A DNA stretch of 64,000 bases from Corynespora cassiicola. Taxonomy: Eukaryota > Ascomycota > Dothideomycetes > Pleosporales > Corynesporascaceae. The notes beneath the pieces were generated by a model. That model ran no database searches, was not told the DNA's origin, and worked only from the letters and a program-made list of their open reading frames with translations. Location: positions 3,038,001-3,102,000 of the forward strand of contig JAEUWY010000001.1 in NCBI GenBank assembly GCA_022059125.1, read 5' to 3'. The translations under genes were made by a program, and so were the position numbers. The stretch's first letter is position 1; each line of letters opens with the position of its first letter. This document shows positions 1 through 11,545 of this stretch, piece after piece.

Positions 1-1
1 A

Positions 2-521
2 CTTTCTTCTTGCACATATCTCTACGCCTGTATTGATGAGGCATTGCGTATCACACCGTCCGGACCCAGCGACTTTCCGCGCGAAGTGCTATCAGGTGGA
101 ACAAATATCGATGGAAAATATTTCCCAGAGGGGACAATAGTTGGATGTTCTCATTGGTCAATGAGTAGAAATGAACACATCTATGGCGACCCTAATCGCT
201 TCCGGCCGGAACGATATATACCATCAGAGGCTACAGGAGTTACTGTTGAGCAGGTCAATGAGCTCAAGTCGTACTATCAACCCTTTTTGATAGGCCCAAC
301 CAACTGCGCCGGAAAAAAACATCGCAATGACTGAGCTTGCCATTATTATAGCGAAGACTTTGTTCGCTCTTGATCTGCGATCGGTGCCCGGTGAAGACCT
401 TGGAGCAGGTCATCCCAGTCAAGGTTGGGGTAAAAGAGATAAGAATCAGTATCAAATAGTGGATGCATATATCACTGTGCATGAGGGACCCATGGTACAG
501 TTCAGGAAACGCAGTGTTTGA
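2..521 (+). pseudogene. Cytochrome P450, C-terminal part, frameshifted
   Basis: This is the C-terminal third of a fungal microsomal P450, cut by the window edge. The frame is open from base 2. It shows the K-helix ExxR motif (EALR, bases 38-49), an RFRPERY-type meander segment near base 205, and the haem-ligand motif FLIGPTNCAG, which fits FxxGxxxCxG with the axial Cys. Directly after that Gly, a run of seven A (313-319) shifts the frame and a stop follows at 332. If the run were one A shorter, the frame would continue as the usual GKNIAMTEL L-helix and run to the stop at 519-521. What is seen is therefore a single-base gain in a homopolymer, either a true inactivating mutation or a base-calling error. 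The next gene, an MFS exporter, is also frameshifted, which suggests an eroding secondary-metabolism or detoxification cluster. The substrate cannot be told. Confidence 0.85.
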
Positions 522-760
522 TTGAGTTTTGTCTGTTATAGCTTTAGTCCGATTCCACAATATCACTATTTGGTTATTATCATGAGGAAAACGCTTCCGC
601 CCATCTGCTATCAGTACAATGAACAAGTACAAAATCTTGAAAATCTTGTTTGGTAGCTGAATGCGGAACGATTAGCATTGCATCAAGGATTGCAATATCC
701 ATCCGATATATTGAGTTTATACCGAGACTATAGAAGCGCTAGATTCCCGCGCCCCATGAT

Positions 761-2769
761 TTATCTCACGCTCCTAATAAATGTATCTTTATTGAACATC
801 ATCAGTGTCGCTGGGATGTGCGCCGCAGCAAACCCAATTGCAATTCTCATTTGTAAATCGAAACCACCGCGAAAACTTTCCCTCACATGATGTTGTATCT
901 GTTCGGGAAGATATGGTATGATCTTTAGTCTTTCTAGTATTGCATTTGTTTGCTCAGATGAAATAGCCAACAACAGCTTGTCCCGGATATATGGTGTCGA
1001 GACACCACTGAGAGGGAGATAACGCTCCCAAGTATCCTGAATTGGGCTACTGTGCCTGTACCAACAGCTATCCACATGTCAGAAATCAGTTTTCTCTTAC
1101 AGCGGCGTTCATAATTTGAGAAGAAAAAAGACTGAGAGGAAACTACCTAAATCGCGTCTTTCCATCTTTATTGGAACGAGAAGAAAGGTTGCTGTGCTGA
1201 CGAAACCAATAAATGTGCCTATCACAATCTGAAACACGTATTGCTGTGCTAATGTATGGCTTCCAGATGTAAGTGTCGCGAATAGTGTAACCCCTGCTGT
1301 TTCGAGAGCACCGCCTATTAACAACAAAACATTGAGTGCAACCAGCTTCTTATCCAACAGAACTGCAGCAATTATTGAGCCTATTGGGGTCATAAGAGCG
1401 AACGGTAAGAGGCGGATTTCTGCCTCAAATGGAGTCATACTTATTAAAATTATGGAGCGCTGTGGTATTTGAACTGTACAAACAACCATGACACATCCAG
1501 AAAAAAAGATATTTCTGGCAATTTTTTAGAGCGAGACAAAGGAAATACTGAAGCCGGCATTTTTAAATCTTACAGAATAACTCCTACCGAAGCACGGTGA
1601 ACCAGAAAACGCCAGGGAAACAGTGGTTCTGGTGAGGTATGTCTGGCGGTAGCATGCCACTCCCATGTCAGAAAACCGACAAGGGATACTCCAGCGACAA
1701 CAAGCAAAGTCCAGATCAATGTTGAGCCGAAAGATTGGCCTTGAGACGCTTGTTGAAATGCTGTAGTAAGTGGCACTGTTATTCCCAGTAGCATTATACC
1801 TCCCATAATATCAAACCGTCGTAATAGACGCAAAATTGATTCATTTGACCGATTGCCGGCGGGTTCTCTTGAAAGTCGATTTGGAAATACCAGAAGAATA
1901 ACCACTGATGCAAAAACCATTACCGGGACACTTGCGCGTTTACTCAACTCATGTATAGTGACATGAATTTGGGGGAAACACTTGAAAAGAAAAATCCATC
2001 GCCAGGTTTATTAGAGACGATTGCCCCTCCTACAAGCGGACCGGTCAATAGTGAAAGTGAAACAACAAAAATAGTCACACTGGTAGATACTGCATACTCC
2101 GAAGGAAGGATAAGTTCGAAAAAAATTAATGTCAGTGGAAATATTCCGTCAGCTCCAATGCCTTGAAGCCATCGGAACATGATTCTTGGTTGATATTAGC
2201 ATGGAATCCCGCGTTTGGGAAAAAGACCTACAGCTGAATGAGTGTTTGAAATGCACCACAGGCTGCTGAGAAAATGAGGAATATTATCATGCAAGCAAGA
2301 AGACAGATCTTCCGACTGACGATATCTGAAACTTTGGCCCATATGATTGGAAACCCTAGCGATTGCCATTAAGGTCAGTAATGAAATGCTTGGAGAATGG
2401 AAAAAATTCTCACCGCTAAAACTCAAAAGATATGATGTAAATATCCAGGAGCTTTCAACATAACCTTCCAAGTCGTTTGTTATAGTTACCACCGATTTAC
2501 TGACAATAGTGGACTCCATCAAAGTCATGAACAGCGCCGTCTCAATCATTATACCATCAGAATAAGTCGCAAAATTTGTGTAGGGAGACTAACCCAAGAT
2601 ATATCAGTGTTAATTTGAGAAATCCAACCTCGTACCCTGAAAAAGAGGTTTCAGCAGTTTCTTCCTCTGCACTGTGCTTCGATTCCTTCATCATGCTATT
2701 TCTCGTGCGCAAATCTAATTCCCTGTCATCATTGATAATGAAATGAAATAGCGTTTCTTCGTTTAACAT
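761..2769 (-). pseudogene. DHA2-type (14-helix) MFS drug transporter, two frameshifts
   Basis: Reading the minus strand from the ATG at 2769 through six plausible introns gives a DHA2-family proton-driven exporter. Recognisable segments are MESTIVS in helix 1, ITNDL, SSWIFTSYLL, an IIWAKVSDIV motif-A region, LQGIGADGIFPLT, WRWIFLFNVP, and a C-terminal GFDLQMRIAIGFAAAHIPAT. Introns fall near 2589-2541 (weak GTCTCC donor), 2430, 2225, 1975, 1550 and 1130 and keep phase. Two places need one extra base: about 2007-2009, between SNK and WRW, where an A run is one short on the coding strand, and about 999-1008, between SLSVV and STPYIRD. No intron can explain either. The expected product is about 560 residues. 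Neighbouring the broken P450 supports joint decay of a cluster; assembly error is the alternative. Confidence 0.8.
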
Positions 2770-3801
2770 ATTTTTGTGGATAGGGCTGCGCTCGGTCGAT
2801 GGAGAATGTAAAATTGGGTTTCTTGTGCTTATAATGACTGCTGGGGGAGGGGGGAAGCGGCGACCAAAGACAGTTGCGGCGCAGCCCTAAAACCTGCGGC
2901 GGCACCCTGCCACGGCTAATTAATCAAGTGTTACGCAAACCTCGGCCAAAATTTGATTGCAAAGGCTCTAATTAGCAGAGCTTTGACACATCCACGACGT
3001 TCCCTATTGCTTGGGACTGGACACAGACAGCACTTTGCCAAATAGGATACCGGACGCTAATATACCACATATCATTACGAATCAAGAAAAATGACATTCA
3101 GGGTCAACTGTAAAAAATGGATAATAATCAATTGGAACGTTAATGTGCCAATATTCTTGCTTTTATTGAGCTCCGGAATTAGGTATAGAAGAGGTTCAGT
3201 GTAGACATTGCGGTATTTTAACTACTTACCTTTTGACCCCGTAAGAACTACTCAACAAATGCTAAACAAGTTTACCATATTAATCATCATAGTACAGCTA
3301 CTCGGAAGCTTCAATTTGTCACATTTGGAGCAATGCGCAAACAGGCATCCTAAACTAGAACAGCGAATTCGGTGACAGAAAAGCATCGTCTAAATGGGCA
3401 ACAACTGACGCGAGATATACTGTAGCATCCTATAATCCCGATACCTATAGGCTTCACTATGTGACCGAGAGTCCATGGTACCCAGATGACTATATTAAGA
3501 CAGGGCTGCGTACCACTGGATCGAGTCATTATTCCCTGACTGATCCGAAGCTTGATTTTAGGTCTCATTTATCTTAGCGGGATGTTTTTGAGAACAAGAT
3601 AGTGATTATGTCATCCTCAAAGCTGGTAATCATTAGTCTGTGGTCGCATATGCGAGGAGAGGGGTAAAGCCGAGGTCCACGCATTCATTTTACCATGAGC
3701 AAAACCACCATTGTCAAGTAGTCTGCAGCTTCTTTCTGCCACCTTCCGATTGCATCGATTTCGTTCAAGATATCATCCATAATTATTTTATCTGAAAACG
3801 C
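2770..3801. other. Intergenic, divergent promoters of the MFS pseudogene and the acyl-CoA dehydrogenase
   Basis: No supportable gene is seen. A 72-codon open frame on the minus strand at 3350-3568 has no recognisable motif. The stretch is AT-rich, with a GC-rich patch at 2842-2915. Confidence 0.5.
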
Positions 3802-5805
3802 ATGGAACCAGAAAGACCATTGACTATGAGTCCTCGGCCGCAATTACAAGCTTCCTCGGCAACTTCGGGATTTTTCCAAGCCCTCCCAAAGCTCCCTCCG
3901 CAATACACTATACCTAATTCGGAGCCTAGAGGATCGTCCACCCTAATCGAGTGTGCGGTTGAAACCTCTGACGATGTAATTCTCGCCCGTATAGTCAACC
4001 TCTATCTTCCACGGGATGCAAGGCATGCTGCCAAGCATGTGCATCGTCTTTCTCGAGTTTCTCTGGATCCGTCAGTCCTTGTCCACTCCACCGATGCGGA
4101 AATAAACCATCCAGTTCTTCGGCCGCTTACTACTTTCGGGGAGAAGAACAAGATAGACCCCCTTTGGACTACGACGGGATGGAGGAGACTAAAACAAATC
4201 GGATTTGAAGAGGGCGTTGTCGCAGTTGCCTATGACGAATCCATCACTACTCTCAATCGAAGAGTGTATGAATTTGCTTTGAACCACGTTTGGACATGTA
4301 CTGCGACCATGACCGGGTGCCCAATGTCTATGACAGATGGTGCCGCGGCATTGATACGAAAGCATCTAGCTGACAGCGACGGAGACCAACCTGGGCGTGG
4401 CAAAGTCTTGAAAGATGCCTATCGCAGGCTTACGAGCCGTGATCCATCTACAGCATGGACCAGTGGCCAGTGGATGACTGAGCGCACCGGTGGCAGCGAC
4501 GTGTCGGGAACGGAAACGGTAGCCACTCGTGTGGATTTCACTGAGACTGCCGTTGACGCAGTGGGGATGCCCCTCGGACCCTGGAAAATTGACGGCTTCA
4601 AATGGTTCAGTAGCGCCACTGATTCCGAAATGGCAGTACTTCTCGCTCGAACGGCGAAAGGGGGGCTTTCCGCTTTCTATATACCGATGCGGATCCAATC
4701 TGGAACCTCGCCTTCAAACATTGCCGACATTGGGAGCACTCTCCAGACTGAACTTAACGGAATCACAATTCAGCGACTGAAGAATAAACTTGGCACGAAA
4801 TCGCTTCCCACTGCGGAGCTTGAGTTGAAGGGAGCTCGTGGATGGCTGATTGGCACTGAGGGCGAGGGCGTCAAGGAAATTGCGGCGATCCTGAACATCA
4901 CCAGACTGCAGACTGCCGCAGGTAGTGCTGCAAATTGGAGCAGGGGACTTGCCGTCTGTCGTGCATACACCAAAGTTCGAAAAGTTCGAAACGGCCTACT
5001 TTCGGAGAATCCCGCGCATCTTCGGTGGCTTGCAGACGAAACAGTGAAATATTGGGCAGCCACGCATTTCGCATTTTTCGGCGTTGCACTGCAGGGTTCT
5101 TTGGAGCAGGATTGGACCCAAATGGTCGACAATACGAACGCCAAAAAGCTTCTCCCCCGCGACAAGTCCGACGCCAGCGCTCTTCTTAGGCTTTTGACGC
5201 CTGTAATGAAAGCACAAATCAGTGTAGCCTCAGTTGATGGACTACGGCAGTGTATGGAGTGCTTGGGCGGTGTCGGATACTGCGAGAACAACGAAGATGG
5301 AGGGCTGATGAACATTGCAAAAATTTACCGAGACAACCTCGTAAATCCTATATGGGAGGGCACTGTAAACGTCATGGCAGAAGACGTAGTGCGGGTTCTT
5401 ACGGATAAGAGACTAGGCAACGGGAACGTCTTGGACAATGTTCTCGCCAGTTGGACGATTTCAGTCCTCGAAGATGCTCCCTCAAGATTCGACACAGAGA
5501 AACAAGCTATCGTAAATCGACTGCAAGAGTTGGCCGAGCTTTGTCTTGGTACCACAAAGGAGGAGCTCCTTTATCATGGTAGAGAAATACTTGAACACAT
5601 AGAAGCAGTGGTGTGTTCCTGCTTATTGCTTGCAGACGCCCATCTCAAGAAAGACGACGTAATAGAGGAGGTAACTTCACGCTGGATCAGATCCAAGTTT
5701 CGGATACATAAAGACGTATCAACTAAGCTTGACTTGATAAAAACTACAGAGATGGACAAGAGAGTTTTGCTGGGGATGAAGCAGACACGTCTTGAGAGAT
5801 TGTAA
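3802..5805 (+). CDS. AidB-like acyl-CoA dehydrogenase family flavoprotein
   Basis: Single-exon gene of 667 residues. It belongs to the acyl-CoA dehydrogenase superfamily, closest in pattern to the AidB/ACAD10-11-like group: a long N-terminal extension, a middle beta domain with the flavin signature MTERTGGSDVSGTE (about residues 226-239), and a C-terminal helical domain with LGGVGYCENN followed by YRDNLVNPIWEGT, the conserved FAD/subunit contact region. Proteins of this fold bind FAD and oxidise acyl thioesters or, in AidB, act in alkylation-stress protection; the fungal members are mostly uncharacterised, so the substrate is open. No mitochondrial presequence or peroxisomal C-terminal SKL-type signal is evident (it ends RLERL). 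A second Met nine codons in (3826) could also be the start. It lies between the broken MFS/P450 pair and a rhodopsin-like gene and may have belonged to the same metabolic locus. Confidence 0.88.
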   Translation: MEPERPLTMSPRPQLQASSATSGFFQALPKLPPQYTIPNSEPRGSSTLIECAVETSDDVILARIVNLYLPRDARHAAKHVHRLSRVSLDPSVLVHSTDAEINHPVLRPLTTFGEKNKIDPLWTTTGWRRLKQIGFEEGVVAVAYDESITTLNRRVYEFALNHVWTCTATMTGCPMSMTDGAAALIRKHLADSDGDQPGRGKVLKDAYRRLTSRDPSTAWTSGQWMTERTGGSDVSGTETVATRVDFTETAVDAVGMPLGPWKIDGFKWFSSATDSEMAVLLARTAKGGLSAFYIPMRIQSGTSPSNIADIGSTLQTELNGITIQRLKNKLGTKSLPTAELELKGARGWLIGTEGEGVKEIAAILNITRLQTAAGSAANWSRGLAVCRAYTKVRKVRNGLLSENPAHLRWLADETVKYWAATHFAFFGVALQGSLEQDWTQMVDNTNAKKLLPRDKSDASALLRLLTPVMKAQISVASVDGLRQCMECLGGVGYCENNEDGGLMNIAKIYRDNLVNPIWEGTVNVMAEDVVRVLTDKRLGNGNVLDNVLASWTISVLEDAPSRFDTEKQAIVNRLQELAELCLGTTKEELLYHGREILEHIEAVVCSCLLLADAHLKKDDVIEEVTSRWIRSKFRIHKDVSTKLDLIKTTEMDKRVLLGMKQTRLERL

Positions 5806-6016
5806 ATTGGATATGAAACTCTGTTGAGACTCACGGGCTGCATGATACAGGACACTATAGGCCCTGTGTAAATGGAAAATCAACATTTTCAGAGGCAAAA
5901 GGTCATTTTAACCAATGGTTCGTACTCTATAGCTTTTCGAATCAGCTAGACATGAGAAAGTTGACCCCTATACCGAAATTTCCATCAATGTCGCGTGTCA
6001 TGGTCCAGCCAATTGT

Positions 6017-7265
6017 TCACGATGCCCTCTTAATAATCAACTCTTGACTGCCCTGGCTATGAAAACTATTGCACTTTTGTTCTTGAATATCATGCCCAGG
6101 CTTAGCTGGCTCGATTTCTTCAGCATAACTAGTGCTTTGGATGTCCTGTCCGCGATCCCGAATTCTTCCTGGCAGCACCAGAGTATCAGTTTCTGTGCTA
6201 TTCCCAGAAGCTTGCTTACTTCTTAAAGAATTCATCTGATAAGTCTCATTTCCACTTGTGCCGTATCCATACCCGTCAAGATCAATCTCCATTCCAAAAC
6301 CCGAGTTGAAAGATCGCATAAAAGTCTTCAATGTCGGAATCGTAGCAGACATTAGAGCCCAGAACAGCTCAAATTGTTGGTATACTAACACTGCGATCAT
6401 GCCCTTCGATTTGCTTCCACCCTTGAGGTAGGTTGCCACGTTATGGAGATGAGCTACGGCGAATGCGATGACCGGCAGTCGGAATCCGAACGCGACAACC
6501 ACTTGTAGTTTTATGTATCGCTTCATTTGGATGCGCCAGATAAATATTACTGGCAATGAAATGAGCATGATCTCGATGAATATATCAGTGAATGCAATGA
6601 TGCGCCATCGGAGCAGCTGGCTACTGCAAAGTCGACTTGCATCGTCGGATATGAGGGAGCTTGGGATGCAAGACACGGAAAGTGCGACAATCGATCCGAA
6701 TCCCCAGGCTATTGTGAAGGCTACTGTGATGTGGCAAAGTACCCAGGATTTGCGCGTCACTTCGATATCTCGGGTGAATAGGCGTAACATCAGTAACGCA
6801 ACCGAGGCTTTCGCGGCTGCAAGGCTGGAAATAAAGAACACGTGTGATGCGAAAGTAGTCTGAGAGATGCTAGTTAGGTTTTGTTGGTGTCGTATGAGGG
6901 GTGGTCTAAGGTACCTTGCCAACGAACTGCGTCTGGTCATCATTTAGAGGCGGGTCCGACCTTCCGAGTCCCTGCTGTAGACCAAGAAACAAACATAATA
7001 CCTCGAAAAATTGTAAAAACTTTTGATGATGTCAATCAGGTGAAACTTTCTAGTGGAGGATAATTTGACTTACGGTTGCCAGCGTTGCCGTCGCATCGTC
7101 GAGGCCGTACAGTTTCCATTTGATGTGGAGCCGAACGATGAGTACGAGGAAAGAGTATATTAAACAGAGAATGAGAGCAATCCAGAGTAGGCCTGCTCGA
7201 TTGTATGCGGTGATGGGGGCAAAGCGGTGGCTGCCAGCGCCCGTCGGAGATAGTGCTTCATCCAT
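6017..7265 (-). CDS. Fungal rhodopsin-domain (seven-helix) integral membrane protein
   Basis: Three exons (7265-7074, 7019-6915, 6859-6017) join in phase to 379 residues. The start is MDEALSP at 7265. Seven hydrophobic segments follow the fungal rhodopsin-domain layout: a first helix at about residues 28-47, a second ending in VLCLFLGLQQGLGR, the conserved QFVGK then TTFASHVFFISSLA, KASVALLMLRLF, an extracellular loop with Cys residues, and a long polar cytoplasmic tail. This family resembles Pth11-like receptors but no CFEM domain is present. Ligand and role are unknown; such genes are often expanded in plant-associated and saprobic fungi. A reading frame from an ATG at 6943 is part of intron 2 plus exon 3 and is not the start. 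Confidence 0.85.
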
Positions 7266-8250
7266 TTGGATGTGTCCGAGTCTAAGAGTTGGTCATAGTC
7301 AAAGGTGCGAGCCCCCACATAGTTATTGCTGTCACGGGTGACGCCGAAATTGACCACGCGGGATCGTTGCATGCAGCACTAGGTGGTACCTTTGCAATAA
7401 AAGAGATGGCATATCCGTCGGGGACTTGAACCGCAAGGTCGGATTGCTTGCCCCCTGGACCAACAAAACGTCTAGGTTCCCACATATCAATTGGCACATA
7501 CTAATGCTGTGATCACGGAACCGACAGCTGTCTGGTGGGATCTTCTGGGTGGCACGGAGCGCAAGGGCGGGCACCGTGGGCATTGATTGGGCCCATCCGA
7601 AAGCCACCGGAGCTGTTATCGCGATGCTGGTATTGGTCGCACCATGTGACCACAACAAAGTCTATCAATACTTTAACTTTTCTCACTGTATTCGCGCTAA
7701 GCACCGCAATAGTTTTCAAAAGATTTTCATGAGAAACAAGCGTGCCTGTAAGCTGGTCACAATCTTTTGAAGGTTTTCGTCCACAACGGTAATTAGAATG
7801 TGAACCATCCACTCAGCCACCCGTCCCACTTGCACGGAACCTCTCGTCTCCGCATGTCTCCGCATGTCTCCGATGGCGCTCTATTTCAAGCCACATGCGA
7901 CTATAGTTACTCCCCACGCCATTTCCTTCGAGAATTGTCCCGGGGTTTCAGGCAGACTTGAATCTAGACAAAAAGATCAACCTATTATAGCCCAATCTAT
8001 ACAGCCGGTGCTCCCAACATATCGTATAGCGCATGCATGGGCATGATCCGCCGGCCTAGTGATGCATTTTCGCGAAAATTATCTGCAATGAGATACGATC
8101 CCTGGAATCTGGTCCGAAGCTCCTCGCACGCGGGACGGCCCATCTCTCCACAGCTCCACATTAGCCCCTGCGTGCAACTTACATCTGCATTAACCCGCGC
8201 ATCCTGCGGTCTCTCCCAAACGAAAAAAAAAAACTTTCTCAACTCTCAAC
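7266..8250. other. Intergenic, shared upstream region of the rhodopsin-like gene and the permease
   Basis: Several overlapping open frames of 60-108 codons on both strands show no motif. CATGTCTCCG occurs twice in tandem at about 7853-7872. A pyrimidine/A-rich leader directly precedes the permease ATG. No RNA gene is seen. Confidence 0.5.
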
Positions 8251-10036
8251 ATGTCAGACACGGGGAAACAACCAGTCGTTCAAGGAGAAGCATACGACAA
8301 TGAGTTGGTTGACGATGCAGTGTCGGAGAAGAAGGGGACGAGTGCTGATAGGCAGGCAATGTGGAGGATGGGGAAGGTCCAGGAGATGCGACGAAATTTC
8401 CGATTTGTATCGATATTCGGCTTCTCCATGATCTTGATGGCAAGTTGGGAGACAATGCTTGGGTACGTCGACGAATCCACCACCACTGATGTTATACTGA
8501 CTCTTTTTTTTTTTTTAAAAAAAAAGTACCTCTACCATCGGACTCATCGATGGTGGAACCGCTGGATTAATATGGATGTATCTCATCTGTTGGATAGGCT
8601 TCATATGCGTGAACACTTCGATGGCCGAAATGGGCTCAATGTAAGACTTTCCGGTTATTCGGGATTATAGTCTGACTTGAAAAGGGCTCCTACTTCTGGT
8701 GGACAGTACCACTGGGTGAGCGAGTTTGCTCCGCCACATAGCCAAAAATTCCTCAGTTACATGATTGGTATGTGCAGTCAAGTCGGAACAACGATACAGA
8801 CTGATCATAAGCAGGATGGCTCTGCGTCCTTGGATGGCAAACTGGTGCCGCCAACACTGCCTTTTTGGCAGGCACCCAAATACAAGGACTCATCGCTCTG
8901 AACAAACCCGATTACGCATTCGAAGCCTGGCACGGAACACTGCTGGTTTTTGCCGTATCCGCCTTCAACGTCATCTTCAACACGTTTCTCGTCAAGAAAC
9001 TCCCATTGATTGAGGGTATAGTCTTGGTGGTACATATATGCGGCTTTTTTGCCGTTATCGTGGTTCTGTGGGTCATGGGCCCTGTGGGTGACGCAAAGGC
9101 TACTTTCACCACTTTCACCGACTATGGAATGTGGAACAATTATGGCCTGGCTACGCTTTCCGGTGTAGTCGCCGTGGTCCTGCCACTTCTCGGCGCAGAC
9201 GCCGCTGTTCATATGTCCGAGGAACTGCGCGACGCTTCGAAAACTCTACCTCGCAGCATGATATGGACGACACTCATCAATGGTTCTATGGGCTTCGTCA
9301 TGCTAATCACCTTTTGTTCGGTCCTCGGCAACCTCGACGACGCTATCGGCTCCCCCACTAAGCAAGCCTACCTATACGTATTCTATAACTCGACCGGTTC
9401 AGTAGCTGGTGCGTCCGTCATGGGTGCGCTAGTAATCACGATGGCGATCTTCTGCAACCTATCTATAACAGCCACTTCGTCCCGACAGCTGTTCGCATTC
9501 GCACGCGACCAAGGAATTCCTTTCCACAGGACATTTGCCTACGTGAGCATTCTCCATCAATCTGAAAATAAAAGTCAAGAGAATCTAAACCCCCTTTACA
9601 GATACCTCCCAAGTGGGATGTTCCTATCAATGCAATCTGTCTCTCATTCGCCGTCTCCTGTCTTTTGTCGCTAATCAACCTCGGCTCTTCGGTCGCACTC
9701 ATGAACATCGCGTCCCTATCCACAGCGGCCATTCTTGCATCTTATATCGTCTCTATATCATGCATAGCACTGAAGAGGATCCGTGGCGAGCCCCTGCTTC
9801 CCTCCAAGTTCAAGCTTGGTCGCGCCGGTCTACCGATCAATATTGCATCGCTCATCTTTCTCATATTCGTTTTCGTGTTCTCATTCATGCCCATGGGGCC
9901 AAAGCCAACGCCTTCAGGCATGAATTGGAGCATACTGATGTTTGGGGTAACGGTGTTGTTTTCATGGCTGTACTACGGGATCAAAGGCAGACATGTATAT
10001 GCAGGCCCAGTCGCTTATGTGAGGAAGTCATCGTAG
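8251..10036 (+). CDS. Amino acid/GABA-type permease (APC superfamily)
   Basis: Five exons (8251-8462, 8527-8640, 8685-8767, 8815-9542, 9602-10036) give 523 residues. The family is the eukaryotic amino-acid/choline transporter group that includes Uga4 GABA permease. Visible landmarks are a polar N-terminus, then SIFGFSMILMASWETML as helix 1, the GTSTIGLIDGGTAG loop, EMGSMAPTSGGQYHW, LGWQTGAANTAFL, LGADAAVHMSEEL (typical of this group), and NLSITATSSRQLFAFARD followed by the conserved IPPKWDVPIN. About twelve helices are expected in the plasma membrane. Intron 1 ends in 13 T followed by 9 A directly before the acceptor (8504-8526). Substrate specificity among GABA, choline or other amines cannot be settled here. 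Confidence 0.9.
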
Positions 10037-11545
10037 TCAACTGTCGCTCACGTATGCAATTTTAAAAAAATTCTGGTCTGCGTTTTGTGGCCAACCAGTG
10101 TAGCTTCACAAACTGACCTCAGGTGCAATATAGTAGTGCATAATTATAGATTCCCGAATCCATGGTCGCACTCTGCCGGAGGGTGCTTGGTCTCCGACCC
10201 GAACGTTGGTTCAGCTGAACCATGGACGGCGACGGTTGTGGTCGGTCGGCTACGTGCCGTGCGCCACCACCCACAATACGACGATACTCCTGAGACATTG
10301 TGATTATGCCTGTCAGAAATACAGCGTCGATGCGCAAAGTATATATAGAGCCCCCACGCTACTTCAGCTGCACCAATGCGTCGGAGCAATGCCTCCGACA
10401 GCGAAGTTAATTTGGCATTCATACTACCTGTTCTTGTTATCCCACCCTACAGCTGTACTACAAGTATCTGAACGAAGCCAAATACCTGTTCAGAGGTATC
10501 TCAGGCAGACCATTGCCTCGCCATTCACATGTGAGAGCCTTCTGTTCATGTCATGGCGCCCTCTCTTCATCAAATCATTGGCGTCTCTTGTTTAAAGAGG
10601 CTGGTATACAGACAATAGAAGAATAAAACAATCGAATGAAGTAGGTCAGGAACTAGCGGAGGTAGCTGGATCCCATCATCTTCTTGGACGGTTGGTGGGC
10701 AATAGTATAGCTTCCGTAATTCCTCAGTCCACGCCAGATTTTTCTGTATGAATATCGTCTCTTGCCGCTGTACCATTGGAAAAGTCTGTAATTACACAGC
10801 CCTCAAGATTTTCGGTTTTGATAAAGTTCGTGATATTGATTTGGCGTTTCTGGTTTCGAAACAGTTCAGTCCCCAAATTGCCCGTAAGCAAAACAGAAAT
10901 TCATGTCAAGATCCAGCAGAACAGCAAATGGTGCATGTTACTATGAGATATGATTTGACTATCTAGAAGAATGCAATGACGCAAGAACTGTACCCCATAT
11001 TGGCACATCGACTTATCACGAGGTGTTGCGAAAATTGCTCTGATATGAGGGTAAAGTACGATCTACAGGAAAAGATAAACACTTAGGATCCTATACAGAG
11101 TAGATGGAGAGCCTCTCTCTTTCCCTCACTAACCGGATTGAAGAAAAATCCATCTTTCTTACCACATCAAGGGCCATGTCCGCTTCTTTTTCCTGGACCG
11201 AGCCAACGCCAAGGAGCTCACTGCGCGCCATCCTACGCTACGCTTGGATCATCCGTGTTTCCGCCATCGAAAGTCGTTTGGACCAGTCAATCTCTCGTTT
11301 TGCGTTGTTTCGGGGCCAATGAAGAGGGTTTGGCTCACCATGAGCACCATGATGGACTGTTGCCAAGGTGTTCCGCCGACTTGGCTTTGGATCCGCTTTT
11401 GTGCCTCGACGAGGCAATGAGAAACATTTAAACCATTCAACTGCAGCCTGTTTGTTGGAGAGACAGCAGATTTTCCGTGTGTCTACATCTCCTTCCATCC
11501 TACTACCACACGAACAGATCCCCCCGGTCGCTACCCAATCTCAAG
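10037..11545. other. Intergenic, 1.5 kb, no gene supported
   Basis: A TATA-like ATATATAG at 10341-10348 has no convincing gene after it: the next ATG (10376) opens only 31 codons. The other open frames are short and motif-free. The last 100 bases are pyrimidine-rich and serve as leader for the surface-protein gene at 11546. Confidence 0.45.

Noticed and set aside
3350..3568. 72-codon minus-strand frame as a gene relic
   Set aside because: No recognisable domain, and no adjoining exon could be found.
7415..7470. Possible tRNA 3' half (minus-strand GGTTCAAGTCC-like box)
   Set aside because: The T-arm stem does not pair and no acceptor, D or anticodon arms are found.
10338..10470. TATA-like element followed by a 31-codon frame
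   Set aside because: The frame is too short and has no motif or splice support; left as a note in the intergenic entry.
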